From assembly GCF_014596975.1 (NCBI RefSeq), contig NZ_JACVXD010000008.1, positions 62,001-126,000 on the forward strand: DNA of 64,000 nt. Direction: 5' to 3'. A program made the translations under genes and the position numbers. This document shows positions 35,872-46,155 of this stretch, in pieces. The stretch comes from Aestuariibaculum marinum. Its GTDB lineage: Bacteria > Bacteroidota > Bacteroidia > Flavobacteriales > Flavobacteriaceae. How positions within the stretch are numbered: the stretch's first letter is position 1; each line of letters begins with the position of its first letter. The notes beneath the pieces are model-generated. The model worked only from the letters and a program-made list of their open reading frames with translations. It was not told the origin of the DNA and did no database searches.

Positions 35872-37584
35872 ATGAAGCACCTTAAAACCGTAATTTTATT
35901 TCTCCTTTTTATTGCTTTTGACTTCCCAAAAATCCATGGTCAAACTTATGCTAAAAACGGCATGGTAGTTTCGAGTAGTAAAATAGCCTCAAAAGTTGGT
36001 GTAGACATCTTAAAACAAGGTGGGAATGCAATCGATGCCTCGGTTGCTACAGCTTTTGCACTTGCCGTTACGCACCCATCAGCGGGAAATATTGGTGGTG
36101 GCGGTTTTTTAGTTTATTTAGACACTACCGGATTTTCGACCACTATCGATTTTCGAGAAAAAGCACCTTTAAACGCAAGTCCCGACATGTTCTTAAACGA
36201 AGAAGGAACATTACCTAAAGACAAAAATCTATATGGAAAAGAATCAACAATAAATCATATTGGATTAAAATCTGTTGGGGTTCCGGGGACTGTTGCCGGT
36301 TTGTATCTTGCCCATAAAAAATACGGAAAACTGCCCTGGAAAACTTTAGTTCAGCCCGCTATTGATTTAGCCGAAAACGGATTTGAACTCCCCTATTCCA
36401 TAGCTCAGTTTGCAATTTTTACCAATGAAAATTCTGATATTGAGTTTCTAAAGGATTACTTCAAAAATAAAAAAGGAGAACTCGTAAAATTTGGAGAAGT
36501 ATGGCAACAACCCGCCTTAGCTAACACTTTAAAACTGATTAGAGATAAAGGCAAAGACGGTTTTTACAAAGGTGAAGTCGCCCAAGAAATAGAGCTCTTC
36601 ATGAAAAAGAACGGTGGTATTATCACCAAGAAAGATTTGAAAACATATGAAGCCATAGAACGTAAGCCTATTGAAGGCACATATAAAGGTTACGACATTT
36701 ACTCCATGCCGCCACCGAGTTCAGGAGGTGTTGCTCTTGTTGAAATGATGAATATGATGGAACAGGCTAATCTAGATTCTATAGCCTTTAACTCCACAAA
36801 ATACGTCCATCTTTTAGCGGAAGTAATGCGCAGAACCTTTGCTGACCGTGCAGAACACTTGGGTGATCCTGACTTTAATCTAAATATGCCCTTAGATAAA
36901 TTAACATCTAAGGCCTTTGCTAAAAATCGTTTTGAACACATTGATATGACCCAGGCATCTCCAAGCAATCCCACAACTTTTGGGCAGATTTACGACGGCC
37001 AAAACACTACCCACTTTTCGGTAGTAGATAAAGACGGAAATGCAGTTGCCCTAACCTACACCCTTGAGCATTCTTATGGATCTGGGATGGGTTCAAAAAA
37101 ACTTGGTTTTATATTCAACAATGAAATGGGAGATTTTAATCCGAAACCCAATGTTACAAACGAAGAAGGTTTAATAGGCACTAATCCAAACATCATCCAA
37201 CCTGAAAAGCGTATGTTGTCTAGTATGACGCCAACAATTATCGCTAAAGATGGCAAACCTTATTTAGTTATTGGAAGTCCTGGCGGAAAAACAATTATTA
37301 ACACTGTTTTTCAAACCGTTTTAAATGTGTTGGCCTATAACATGCCCATTGATAAAGCCATTGAGTCTATGAAAATACACCACCAATGGTTACCCGACAG
37401 AATTGTTTACGAACAAGACAAATTATCTCCAGATACCAAAAAAAATCTTGAACTCATGGGGCATCAACTTATGCCAGTCTATAGACTAGGGGAATTAATG
37501 GGCATTCAAATAGATTCTGAAAATCATATTTTAATAGGCACTTCAGATTCATGGAGTGCAGAAGGCGCGGCTATTGGCTACTAA
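35872..37584 (+). CDS. ggt: Gamma-glutamyltransferase
   Basis: The protein has 570 residues with a signal peptide (about 1-23, ending KIHGQ). A large-subunit region is followed by autoprocessing at the conserved Thr379 (GQNTTHFSVVDKDG), and the small subunit has PGGKTIIN. This enzyme cleaves gamma-glutamyl bonds, for example in glutathione, in the periplasm. It is monocistronic, with a divergent neighbour upstream and a terminator downstream. Confidence 0.97.
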   Translation: MKHLKTVILFLLFIAFDFPKIHGQTYAKNGMVVSSSKIASKVGVDILKQGGNAIDASVATAFALAVTHPSAGNIGGGGFLVYLDTTGFSTTIDFREKAPLNASPDMFLNEEGTLPKDKNLYGKESTINHIGLKSVGVPGTVAGLYLAHKKYGKLPWKTLVQPAIDLAENGFELPYSIAQFAIFTNENSDIEFLKDYFKNKKGELVKFGEVWQQPALANTLKLIRDKGKDGFYKGEVAQEIELFMKKNGGIITKKDLKTYEAIERKPIEGTYKGYDIYSMPPPSSGGVALVEMMNMMEQANLDSIAFNSTKYVHLLAEVMRRTFADRAEHLGDPDFNLNMPLDKLTSKAFAKNRFEHIDMTQASPSNPTTFGQIYDGQNTTHFSVVDKDGNAVALTYTLEHSYGSGMGSKKLGFIFNNEMGDFNPKPNVTNEEGLIGTNPNIIQPEKRMLSSMTPTIIAKDGKPYLVIGSPGGKTIINTVFQTVLNVLAYNMPIDKAIESMKIHHQWLPDRIVYEQDKLSPDTKKNLELMGHQLMPVYRLGELMGIQIDSENHILIGTSDSWSAEGAAIGY

Positions 37585-37592
37585 ATTTCATA

Positions 37593-37621
37593 AAAAAAGA
37601 GCAACGTGTGTTACTCTTTTT
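37593..37621. terminator. Terminator between ggt and protease genes
   Basis: AAAAAGAGCAAC pairs with GTTACTCTTTTT (one C-A mismatch) around a GTGT loop. A and T runs on both sides suit the two converging genes. Confidence 0.8.
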
Positions 37622-37645
37622 GTTTTCTAATCAAAATAATTTTAA

Positions 37646-38545
37646 TTATTTATTTCCTTCGTTTATCAATTCTGTAAGTGCTGAAACTGGAATGGTAGCT
37701 TTAAGTACCATCTGGGTTTTTGTTTCATCATCGGAATGCTGAAGTGTCTTTGTATAAGACACGGTTCCAATAACATTCCCAAACTGATCGATGATTGCCG
37801 AACCACTAGATCCCGCCGCATAATCAGCTGAAATTGCCATAATATTTCTATACCCTCCAAAGGTAATTTCACTAAACTTATCCGTCACCATACCTGATGA
37901 AAACGCATAGAAATAGCCTTTCGGATGACTAACGATATATACAGGGTCTCCAATTTCTGCATCTTTAGTAGCCACTGGCAATGCTGGAAGTTCTGTACCA
38001 TTGGTATCAACTTTTATAATAGCTAAATCGTTTTTTTGATCTGCTAGCAACACCTCTGTTACCGGAAAAATAGTACCATCTTTAAGCATAACCACCATAA
38101 CATCTCTTGCTTCTTTGTTGTACTTTGTTACATAGCCATTAAGCACATGATAATTGGTTACTATAATACCTTCTGAGCCTATAATATATCCAGAAGCCGG
38201 GTAAGTATGTACTTTATCGCACACGTTTCCTTTTGCATTAACTTCACCACATCGGCCCGCTGGTGACACGATAACAATAGATTCTGAAACACGATTATAT
38301 AACTCACCTGGCGTCAGGCTTTTTTTCTTTGGTGATTTTAGATCTATCGCAACCGGACCATATCCTTTCTTTTTAACAGAAGGACTAAGAGCATCGGCTG
38401 AAATCACATTTCCTGAATCGATAAGCTTCCCTGCCTTAAGTGCTAATGGCACTTTATACTGACGGATGTTACTTTTATAATTCTGAGCTTGAACTGTTGA
38501 TGTTACTACTAATAAAAGTAAAAATATTTTTAAAAAGTATTTCAT
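37646..38545 (-). CDS. Trypsin-like serine protease (S1C/DegP-like catalytic domain), secreted
   Basis: The protein has 299 residues: a signal peptide (1-20, ending STVQA), a 60-residue N-terminal extension, and a chymotrypsin-fold domain (about 85-295). The triad is His133 (VTNYHVLNG), Asp173 (KNDLAIIKV) and Ser247 (AAGSSGSAI). No PDZ domain follows, unlike DegP. Two cysteines (about 99 and 109) in a short loop could form a disulfide. It is probably a single-gene unit, because a terminator separates it from the GDPD gene. Confidence 0.9.
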   Translation of the reverse strand: MKYFLKIFLLLLVVTSTVQAQNYKSNIRQYKVPLALKAGKLIDSGNVISADALSPSVKKKGYGPVAIDLKSPKKKSLTPGELYNRVSESIVIVSPAGRCGEVNAKGNVCDKVHTYPASGYIIGSEGIIVTNYHVLNGYVTKYNKEARDVMVVMLKDGTIFPVTEVLLADQKNDLAIIKVDTNGTELPALPVATKDAEIGDPVYIVSHPKGYFYAFSSGMVTDKFSEITFGGYRNIMAISADYAAGSSGSAIIDQFGNVIGTVSYTKTLQHSDDETKTQMVLKATIPVSALTELINEGNK

Positions 38546-38670
38546 AATATAAATTGAATAATCTACCTGAATTAGACAGGGAGCAGTATTTGAAATTTAG
38601 TGGCGCAAGTTACATTTTTACAAAAAAAGCTTTCTTAGAACTATGTTAAAACTAGCTTATATAAATACTA

Positions 38671-38696
38671 AAAAAAGCGCAGTAAAAACTGCGCTC
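38671..38696 (-). terminator. Terminator of the SusCD-phosphoesterase operon
   Basis: AGCGCAGT (38676-38683) pairs with ACTGCGCT (38688-38695). Read on the minus strand, a T run follows the stem. It lies 45 bp after the GDPD stop codon. Confidence 0.85.
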
Positions 38697-38740
38697 TTCA
38701 ATAAAAAACTAACTCTAAAAAATTGAGTTAAACAAAATAT

Positions 38741-39652
38741 CTAGTTAGTAAGTGACATTACTCTCTCCGGATAATCGGTAATAATACCATCTACTTTTAA
38801 TTGAATTTGTTGTTTGATATCTTCCATATTATTAACTGTCCAGGGGATTAATTTGACATTCATATTTCTTAAAGAATCAACCGATTGTTTATTGGTTATT
38901 AATTTAAAATTCGGACTGTAAATATTAGGTTTAAAATTAAGATGCTTCAAATTATTTTTAATACTGCCTTTTGAAACCAAATAGGCGATTTCTACATCAG
39001 GACACTTTTTGTGCAACACATTAAGTATTATTGGGTCGAACGACTGAATATTCACTCGATTTTCCATCCTATTTTCTGCAATAACCTGCGTCACTAAATC
39101 TACAAATTCGGCTGGCTGTGGTTGATATATCCCGTAAACAGCCTCGGCAGATTTAATTTCGATATTATACTTTACCTGGGTTAAATTTTCGCTCTTTATT
39201 TCAGATTCAATCACCTTAAAAACCTCACTTAACAAGGGCTTATAGGTCTTTATTTTTTGTTGATTCGGGAATTTAGGATTTCCTCTCGATCCTCCGTCAA
39301 ATGCTTTAATACTATCATAGGTCATTTCATATAAATTAAAGCTTTTCTCTTCCTCCTTAATTACAGGCTCTCCAGAAGGTTTAGACATATATAACGCAGA
39401 CATAAAAGGTTCGTGGGACACCACCACTTTTTGATCTTTAGAAACAACAACATCTAATTCAAGAACATCCACACCTTTCTGAAGTGCTCCTAAAAAGGCT
39501 TCAATAGAATTTTCAGGTAAGTTGCCGCGTTCGCCTCGGTGCCCCTGAACTTCAATTTTATGAATCTTTTCAGCGACTACTTTATCTTCTTTAGATCTAC
39601 AAGAGATGATTGAAATAAGAGCACAAAGTGTTAATAATTTAGTAATTTTCAT
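38741..39652 (-). CDS. Glycerophosphodiester phosphodiesterase, lipoprotein
   Basis: The protein has 303 residues with a lipobox (ISIISCRS, Cys18). GDPD-family catalytic residues are present: His38-Arg39 (VQGHRGERG), Glu47 (PENSIEAF), Glu65 and Asp67 (VLELDVVVS), and His80 (VSHEPF). It should release glycerol-3-phosphate from glycerophosphodiesters in the periplasm or at the cell surface. It is the last gene of the sigma-FecR-SusCD-phosphoesterase locus, 52 bp after the second phosphoesterase, with a possible weak terminator between. Confidence 0.94.
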   Translation of the reverse strand: MKITKLLTLCALISIISCRSKEDKVVAEKIHKIEVQGHRGERGNLPENSIEAFLGALQKGVDVLELDVVVSKDQKVVVSHEPFMSALYMSKPSGEPVIKEEEKSFNLYEMTYDSIKAFDGGSRGNPKFPNQQKIKTYKPLLSEVFKVIESEIKSENLTQVKYNIEIKSAEAVYGIYQPQPAEFVDLVTQVIAENRMENRVNIQSFDPIILNVLHKKCPDVEIAYLVSKGSIKNNLKHLNFKPNIYSPNFKLITNKQSVDSLRNMNVKLIPWTVNNMEDIKQQIQLKVDGIITDYPERVMSLTN

Positions 39653-39665
39653 AGAGCTATAATTT

Positions 39666-39700
39666 AAAAAACTTGCCGTTTTAGTTCGACAAGCTTTTTT
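39666..39700 (-). terminator. Possible partial terminator between phosphoesterase and GDPD genes
   Basis: CTTGCCG (39672-39678) pairs with CGACAAG (39687-39693), with one mismatch. On the minus strand it is followed by a run of T. It could reduce GDPD expression relative to upstream genes. Confidence 0.5.
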
Positions 39701-39704
39701 GTTA

Positions 39705-41318
39705 CTATTTGGCTAAATCGGTTTTAGTAGTATTTGAAAGTTCTTCAATTCTATAACTACTGGTTTGATAATATTCGTTACCAAACATATCGGTAGCTTT
39801 AACTTCAATAGTATGTTCTCCTGCTTTTAATTTTGTTGGAATTTTACCTCTCCACAAGTGATTACTTATAATAGGATTTGAACCACGTTTTCCAGCTAAC
39901 AATACTTCTGAAGTATCCCACTCGTAAACCAATGCAGCATACGACGGATCGTAATCTTCAACATGAGTCATCGCTTTCCACTCGCCTTTATCAATTCTGT
40001 ATAAAACCTCGTCCTGAGCATTCCCCATAAAGAAATTAGCATAAATTCCAGACTTTGTACGTTTTCCTTTAGCAACAACCTTAGGCGCAAAAACTTCAAT
40101 TTGATACTCTCTAGGTTTTCCTGCTACCTTATACTCTATATTATAAGTATTGTCTTTAAAATGAATAAACGCATACCCCTTAGGTGTCCCATCTCGCATG
40201 GTTGAAACAGGGACCCCAACTTCATTAAGTTTACCGGAATACCAATCTCCTGATGTTGTTCCTACGTTATATTCATGATGTGGTTTTTCTCTTAACCAAC
40301 CTTCTTTTTCACCAAAGAAATCCTGTTTTTGAATATGAGTATGTGCCGAAAGCGATAAAGTATTCGGGTAGTCTTTTAGTAAACTGAACAATCGATCTCT
40401 ATCGTAATCTCTGAACGTATCGTTATCTGGTTCACTTAACGGAATGTGAAATGCCAAAACAATTAGGTGATCTTTAGGAACAAATTTTAAATCGTTTTCA
40501 ACAAACCTTATTTGATCTTCACGAAAACCTCCCCAATACTTGCCAAGCGCACGAGGGTCTGGGTATAAAATATCGTCCAGAACAATGAAGTGCACTTTAC
40601 CGTAATTGAAAGCATAATTAGCCGGACCAAAATGTGCTTCGTAAGTTTCATCACTTAACTTATCGGTGGTTGCATCAAAATTCATATCGTGATTTCCCAA
40701 TACATTATACCATGGAACTCCAACAGCTTTTACGGCTTCAATATAGGGATTGAATAAATCTAAATCGTTACCTACCAAATCTCCAAGACTAATGCCGAAA
40801 GGTATATTTTTAACGCCCTCAACCTCTTCTATAATACCTTTTTTGAAATATTCAATTTCCTCTAAAGTATAGGGTTGCGGATCACCAAAAACCAATGCCG
40901 TGAAATCGGTATTCTCTTCAGTTTTAATTAAACCAAAGTCCACAGACTTTGGTAATTTACCTGTTGGGCTAACCCCTTTAAATTTTAATTCCGGAGATCC
41001 CTTTGGTTTGTGATTATAGAAAAACACAGGTAAGTTGTTTTCATCTACTGCAAGATTATATCCTGAAGGCTTTACGACTGAAATAATGTTATCATCTCCA
41101 AGAGGTAGTTCATATTTACCATTATTATCGGTAAGCACAACCTGCTCGCCATTAGTGACAGCAACATGACTAATACCTTTTTCGGTTTTATCTTTTTTAT
41201 TGTTTTTATTCTGGTCGTTAAAAACATATCCTGTAACCTTATCCTGAGCCGAAGCGTTTAGGCTTACTGCACTAAAAACAGCTAAGGCCATTATTTTATT
41301 CAATTTTAAATATTTCAT
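39705..41318 (-). CDS. Calcineurin-like metallophosphoesterase, secreted (first type)
   Basis: The protein has 537 residues: a signal peptide (about 1-24, ending LNASAQ), an N-terminal beta domain (about 26-125), a metallophosphoesterase domain (about 130-370) and a C-terminal beta domain. Metal motifs are GDPQ, SLGDLVG, LGNHDMNF, AFHIPL and SAHTHI. Substrates of the family range from phosphodiesters to phosphomonoesters. The GDPD neighbour favours organic phosphate esters. It lies 29 bp after the other phosphoesterase and shares domain order with it. Confidence 0.92.
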   Translation of the reverse strand: MKYLKLNKIMALAVFSAVSLNASAQDKVTGYVFNDQNKNNKKDKTEKGISHVAVTNGEQVVLTDNNGKYELPLGDDNIISVVKPSGYNLAVDENNLPVFFYNHKPKGSPELKFKGVSPTGKLPKSVDFGLIKTEENTDFTALVFGDPQPYTLEEIEYFKKGIIEEVEGVKNIPFGISLGDLVGNDLDLFNPYIEAVKAVGVPWYNVLGNHDMNFDATTDKLSDETYEAHFGPANYAFNYGKVHFIVLDDILYPDPRALGKYWGGFREDQIRFVENDLKFVPKDHLIVLAFHIPLSEPDNDTFRDYDRDRLFSLLKDYPNTLSLSAHTHIQKQDFFGEKEGWLREKPHHEYNVGTTSGDWYSGKLNEVGVPVSTMRDGTPKGYAFIHFKDNTYNIEYKVAGKPREYQIEVFAPKVVAKGKRTKSGIYANFFMGNAQDEVLYRIDKGEWKAMTHVEDYDPSYAALVYEWDTSEVLLAGKRGSNPIISNHLWRGKIPTKLKAGEHTIEVKATDMFGNEYYQTSSYRIEELSNTTKTDLAK

Positions 41319-41347
41319 TTTTTTACTTTGTGTTTTTAATAGAAAGA

Positions 41348-43327
41348 TTATCTCATATCTACAGTTAATGCCTTAGGGCGCTCCATTGTTTCGGTATACA
41401 CGTTACCAAATCTATCAGTTACTTTTATTTCTAAAGTCGAATCTGGTGCCGATGCAGTTACCTTAAAAAGATGTGGAGTTTTGCCCGTCACAAACGAACT
41501 GGTTGGTGTAGCTCCGGCATTTAGACGAAAAGCTTCATATGAAATAATATGTAATGGATCTTTTTCTTTTACACGAGAAACAGGTAACAATTGATTGTTT
41601 TCGGTGACTTCAATTGTCCATTGAGAATCGTACTTCCAGACATTAATTAAAACCTCATTATTCGAACTCGGACTTGAGTATTCCCCGGCATAATCTGCCA
41701 AAAGGGCATCGGTTGAATTTGGTGCATATTTAGCTGCTGTTATATGAATACTATTTACATCATACGTACGGAACTGGTAATCTTCTTCGTAACCAATACC
41801 TTTATAAACCCATTTAATATCTTTCCCATTCATTTTCCAGATACCATAACCTCCCGGACTCCCATCTTTGCAGACATGATTATTTGCATATCCGTTTTTA
41901 CCTGTCCACCACCAAGTTGCACAAATGGCTGCGGTGTTATGATCTATAATATTTGGTTGTTCTGTAACGGTTGAATTAATATGCGTATGCCCCGACAACA
42001 CATGAACTTCTGAAAAATCGCTTAGTATATTTATCAAGGTGCTTCCGTTAGCCAAATCAATTTTATTAACATCATTCCCCTGACTATCTAAGGTTGGTAA
42101 TTTATACAACGGCGTATGCATTGCCAAAACGATTGGCGTATTTTTATCAGTAATGGTTGCCAAGTCTTTTTTAAGCCATTCTAACTGGTCGTTTGTTAAC
42201 CGTTCGTTGTAATTACGACTTCCCATAGATGTTTCAGTAGCACCAGAATTAATATATTCAATACTATCTAAAACCACATAATGTACTTTTCCTAAGTTAA
42301 AAGAATAATAAGTTGGTCCTATAATTTCTTTATACCTGGCTTCGGCATCCCAATCGCTTGTCTTAAAGGGATCGTTATCGTGATTTCCTATTAAATTAAA
42401 TACCGGCGCATTAATTTTGTTCATATAAGGAACGTAGTCGTTTAATCCAAAATTGTTACTCTCCCAATAGTATTCCCAGGTTAAATCTCCTAAAGTTAAA
42501 GCATAAACCTTTGTGCCAGTTGCTGTATATTTTTCAACAGTTTCATTAATATCTGGCAACACTTTAGTTGTAAATTGCTCTAAATCGTTATTTCTGTTAG
42601 CTAAATGCCAGTCTGCTAACGATAGTACCACATGGTTTTCGTTATTAACTTCTAAAAGTGAAAAGTCTTTTTGTTCTACACTCTCCGTACTGTTGCTAAC
42701 ACGTTTAAAAAACTGAGGTGCACTTCCTACATTACTTACTTCGTAATTTCCAGGTACCGATATAAAGACAAACCCGGTGGTTTTAAGAGAAGACAAATAA
42801 TAACGGCCTTCAGCATCAGTGGTAGTAACTTCATACCCATCGGAAACTGTTACATTAGAAATGCCTTTACCGTTACAATACACTACTCCTTTAATGTTTT
42901 TACCTTCAACATCCGGAATGTTTGTATTAGCTACAACATTAATTAATATATTTCCAAGGAGTAAACTATTACTATCGCGTAAAATATTAATTTTATAACT
43001 ACCCGACACAAATTCTGACGGGATATTAAAAGTGAATGTGCTTTCTGTTACTTTGGTTACTATTCCTGAAAAACTTGTTAGAGTTGTTGAAGATACAAAC
43101 TCGATTGTATCTTCAACATTAAACCCTTTTCCTGTTAAAGTCGTTTCTGATCCTTTTACTACATCAAGCGTTGCAGGAATACTAACTCCTGAAATATTAA
43201 AACTATTATTGTCGTCAACAACTATTTCGTCATCACCACTACAACTCAGTAAACTAAAGCCTAAACCGCTAACACCTAATGTCGTTAACCCACTAAGTTT
43301 TATAAATTTTCTTCTAGATTGACTCAT
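41348..43327 (-). CDS. Calcineurin-like metallophosphoesterase, Tat/lipobox signal (second type)
   Basis: The protein has 659 residues. The N-terminus combines a twin-arginine-like motif (SRRKFIKLSG) with a lipobox (FSLLSCSGD). An IPT-like domain (about 45-130), a carboxypeptidase-like beta domain (about 140-205) and a metallophosphoesterase domain (about 230-470) follow, then a C-terminal beta domain. Metal motifs are LADWHLA, TLGDLTW, IGNHDNDP, AMHTPL and SGHTHIN. It lies 6 bp after the BACON protein gene. It is a likely surface or periplasmic enzyme feeding the adjacent SusCD importer. Confidence 0.92.
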   Translation of the reverse strand: MSQSRRKFIKLSGLTTLGVSGLGFSLLSCSGDDEIVVDDNNSFNISGVSIPATLDVVKGSETTLTGKGFNVEDTIEFVSSTTLTSFSGIVTKVTESTFTFNIPSEFVSGSYKINILRDSNSLLLGNILINVVANTNIPDVEGKNIKGVVYCNGKGISNVTVSDGYEVTTTDAEGRYYLSSLKTTGFVFISVPGNYEVSNVGSAPQFFKRVSNSTESVEQKDFSLLEVNNENHVVLSLADWHLANRNNDLEQFTTKVLPDINETVEKYTATGTKVYALTLGDLTWEYYWESNNFGLNDYVPYMNKINAPVFNLIGNHDNDPFKTSDWDAEARYKEIIGPTYYSFNLGKVHYVVLDSIEYINSGATETSMGSRNYNERLTNDQLEWLKKDLATITDKNTPIVLAMHTPLYKLPTLDSQGNDVNKIDLANGSTLINILSDFSEVHVLSGHTHINSTVTEQPNIIDHNTAAICATWWWTGKNGYANNHVCKDGSPGGYGIWKMNGKDIKWVYKGIGYEEDYQFRTYDVNSIHITAAKYAPNSTDALLADYAGEYSSPSSNNEVLINVWKYDSQWTIEVTENNQLLPVSRVKEKDPLHIISYEAFRLNAGATPTSSFVTGKTPHLFKVTASAPDSTLEIKVTDRFGNVYTETMERPKALTVDMR

Positions 43328-43333
43328 TAAACA

Positions 43334-44563
43334 CTACTCTATTATTTCAACTTTAATATCATCCAAGAAGATTCGGTTTTTACCTTTACCAACACCATCA
43401 AGATTATAATCACCACCAAGTAATTTTAGTTGCGTTTCCGCTGTTGCTCCTGTTATGGTAAATGAGTAAATAGCAGACGGAGCCTTCCATATTTCGGTAC
43501 AATTTGGGTCGGCTTCGTAATCTGGCCAGTTATCGATTATAAGCGATTCTACACTTGGCGTTCCTGGCCCAACTACACTAATATTTAAAATATTATCGTC
43601 TTGTGTTCCTCCTTTTGTTTGGTATGGCGCTGCTTTAAACGTGACTTTTACAGTAGTCTCTCCATCTAAAACTTCAAATTTTGGCGAAATTAAATCGCCT
43701 CCGTATTTGGTTTTTCCTAAACTTACAAAACCAGTTCGGGCATACACCAAGCGTTGGTTGTTTGAAAAGGTATTTGGGGTACTCGACCAGCCTCTATCCA
43801 TTTCTTCATTTGTCCAAGAATCCATTCTTACCGCTCCTGTAGAACTTGTAATATAAAGTACATTATCTCCGTAAGCCAACCATTCAAAATCTTCCTGGAT
43901 AACAATACTACCATCTAATTGTGTAATAGTAATGGTTTTAGTAAGTGCCGGATGCTCTGCCGAACTAACCGTTAATGTTGCTGTACGTTCTGCTCTTCTG
44001 TTTTTTAAAGCTGAAAGTTTTATCGCCGATTCTGTTACCTCAACTTCTGAAATCCAATCGCCATCAACAATATTATAAGCCCAATCGACATTAGCACTTA
44101 AATTGATTTGAAATTCCCCTCCAGCAGAAGGAACAGAAACACCAGCCTCTGAGTTTTCAACAATAATAAAAGGCACATTAGCTTCTTGTTCTATACGAAA
44201 CAGTGCAGGCTGCTCTTTTCCGTTAACCACAAAAGCGAAATTCACAACACGGTCATCAAATGTATTATTTTCATTTACGATAAATTTGAAAATACCATCG
44301 TCTTCTCCTTCAGAAGGAAACGCTTTAACCCAATCGGTAGCTTCTTGTGAAACAATTTTCCAAGGTTGATTAGAACGTACTACATAACTCTGGGTAAGCC
44401 CATTAATATCAACCGAAAGCCCAGTAGGATTTTCTTCGATTGTAAAATATGGTTCTTCTGTAATTTCATCATCATTATCACAGGATACGGACACAAATAA
44501 TACAGCTAATAAAGCAAACAGCTTTAATGCCTTGTTTGAGAATACTATGTTTAAATTTTTCAT
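43334..44563 (-). CDS. BACON-domain surface lipoprotein
   Basis: The start at 44563 gives 409 residues with a clean lipoprotein signal (LFVSVSCDND). An upstream in-frame ATG at 44593 would overlap the SusD gene. Two BACON domains (about 45-130 and 140-220) are followed by a jelly-roll-like domain (about 220-405). BACON domains usually act as spacers or ligand-binding modules on surface proteins encoded beside SusCD. Its position after SusD is that of a surface ligand-binding protein. Confidence 0.88.
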   Translation of the reverse strand: MKNLNIVFSNKALKLFALLAVLFVSVSCDNDDEITEEPYFTIEENPTGLSVDINGLTQSYVVRSNQPWKIVSQEATDWVKAFPSEGEDDGIFKFIVNENNTFDDRVVNFAFVVNGKEQPALFRIEQEANVPFIIVENSEAGVSVPSAGGEFQINLSANVDWAYNIVDGDWISEVEVTESAIKLSALKNRRAERTATLTVSSAEHPALTKTITITQLDGSIVIQEDFEWLAYGDNVLYITSSTGAVRMDSWTNEEMDRGWSSTPNTFSNNQRLVYARTGFVSLGKTKYGGDLISPKFEVLDGETTVKVTFKAAPYQTKGGTQDDNILNISVVGPGTPSVESLIIDNWPDYEADPNCTEIWKAPSAIYSFTITGATAETQLKLLGGDYNLDGVGKGKNRIFLDDIKVEIIE

Positions 44564-44576
44564 TGGTTTTAGTTTT

Positions 44577-46145
44577 TTAGATTCCACTTTCAATGGCTTG
44601 TTTACTCCACCAAACTGGTGTTTTCATGTTATTTTCACCGCCCATTCGAGTTAGAGCTTCTTGAGCATTGGCGTTATTTGTAGCCATTGTAGTATTTGGA
44701 TATGCAAAACGTGTAGGTAAAATATAATCGTTGAATACCGTTCCGCGACCAATGGTTAATTCAGGATAACCTGTGCGACGGTACTCATGATATGCTTCCA
44801 TACCAACCCAAAATAAAGCCAGATATTTTTGGTTTGCGATTAACTCTTCTTTGTTTGCTGCCAAATCCCACGAACCTAAATCTGATGCTAAAAATTCGGT
44901 AATATGTTCTTCTGTAATGTCTACTGGTGTCTCACTATATTGGCCCAGATCCGCCCATTTTTCAATAGATGCCGTTACAGCTTTTTCGTAATATTGTTTC
45001 GCAGCAGATTCGCCTCCTGAAACATAGCCCTTGAGAGCAGCTTCAGCTAAAATAAACTGTACTTCGGCGTAATCCATAAAACTCCCTGGCATCTCAGCTC
45101 TACAAAACACAGCCGCATTTAGCCAAGAAGTTCCCTGATCGGCTTCACTTTGCTCTGCTTCGGTACATCCGGCAATGGTGCCTTTCCATGCGTTTACGCC
45201 GTTAACCATATAATTTGGATTTTTCTTCCCATAAATCGCTAAACGCGGATCTTCATAAGTTTGATTACCAAAGTTGTCTGTTAAAACAGTCATTTTAATA
45301 ACCTGTTCTGTTAACTTTCTTCCTGAACTCGTAAAGGAATTTTCGTTAGTATTAGTAAATTGACTACGATATGGATCTGCTCCAGAAAACTGTACCGAAG
45401 CATTATCTTCGTTAGATGCGAATGTTGGGTATTTCGAAAGGTTATTAACAATCTCTTTCATTTTTACACCAACATTCATTTCTGTGCGTCCACTTACACG
45501 ACATAACAAACGTAAATACAAAGCATTATTAAATTTTCGCCATTGCTCCATACTTCCACCATACATGCCATCCATAGTAGGCTTTATAAATACCGGATTA
45601 CTGGCATATAAGTTATTCGCAGTTTCCAGTTCTTTAAACATTTGTTCGTAAACCTCTTTTTGCGAATCGAATTTAGGCTCGGTAGTTCCTCCATCACGTG
45701 CTTGAAAAGCTTCAGAATAAGGTATATCGCCAAACATATCTGTTAGGTTAGACATATATAGCACCTTTAATGTTAGGGCTATAGCTTGCAACGATTGATC
45801 ATCCTGTTCCACACTTAAATCATACATATGGAGTATGTTATTGGTATAGCGCGTATACAAGTTCCATACACTCTGCCAGTTTTGATCTCCAATAAAATAA
45901 CGATGTTCCTGACGTGTTCCTCCACCTGTAAATGCAGTAAACTGAATTAATTCATTATTCCAATACCATGTATAATTTTGCCAGGCATTAGCACCATTGT
46001 ATAAAATAGGTTCGAACATGGCACTGGCTTTTACATCGCCTACAGTAGTGCGATTAGGGTTTGTGTTTATATCTTCAAAATCGGAAGTACAGGCCGTTAG
46101 TATCCCAACTAAACCGATTGCTAAAATTTTTCTTAATGTATTCAT
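44577..46145 (-). CDS. SusD/RagB-family outer-membrane lipoprotein
   Basis: The protein has 522 residues with a lipobox (IGLVGILTACTSD). Next comes the start typical of SusD-like proteins of the second type (EDINTNPNRT). Helical TPR-like segments follow, with LKVLYMSNLTDMFGDIPYSE and a C-terminal loop region. It caps the SusC barrel and binds the imported compound. It lies 10 bp after SusC. The surrounding enzymes suggest a phosphate-containing ligand, not a polysaccharide. Confidence 0.95.
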   Translation of the reverse strand: MNTLRKILAIGLVGILTACTSDFEDINTNPNRTTVGDVKASAMFEPILYNGANAWQNYTWYWNNELIQFTAFTGGGTRQEHRYFIGDQNWQSVWNLYTRYTNNILHMYDLSVEQDDQSLQAIALTLKVLYMSNLTDMFGDIPYSEAFQARDGGTTEPKFDSQKEVYEQMFKELETANNLYASNPVFIKPTMDGMYGGSMEQWRKFNNALYLRLLCRVSGRTEMNVGVKMKEIVNNLSKYPTFASNEDNASVQFSGADPYRSQFTNTNENSFTSSGRKLTEQVIKMTVLTDNFGNQTYEDPRLAIYGKKNPNYMVNGVNAWKGTIAGCTEAEQSEADQGTSWLNAAVFCRAEMPGSFMDYAEVQFILAEAALKGYVSGGESAAKQYYEKAVTASIEKWADLGQYSETPVDITEEHITEFLASDLGSWDLAANKEELIANQKYLALFWVGMEAYHEYRRTGYPELTIGRGTVFNDYILPTRFAYPNTTMATNNANAQEALTRMGGENNMKTPVWWSKQAIESGI

Positions 46146-46155
46146 AACTATATTT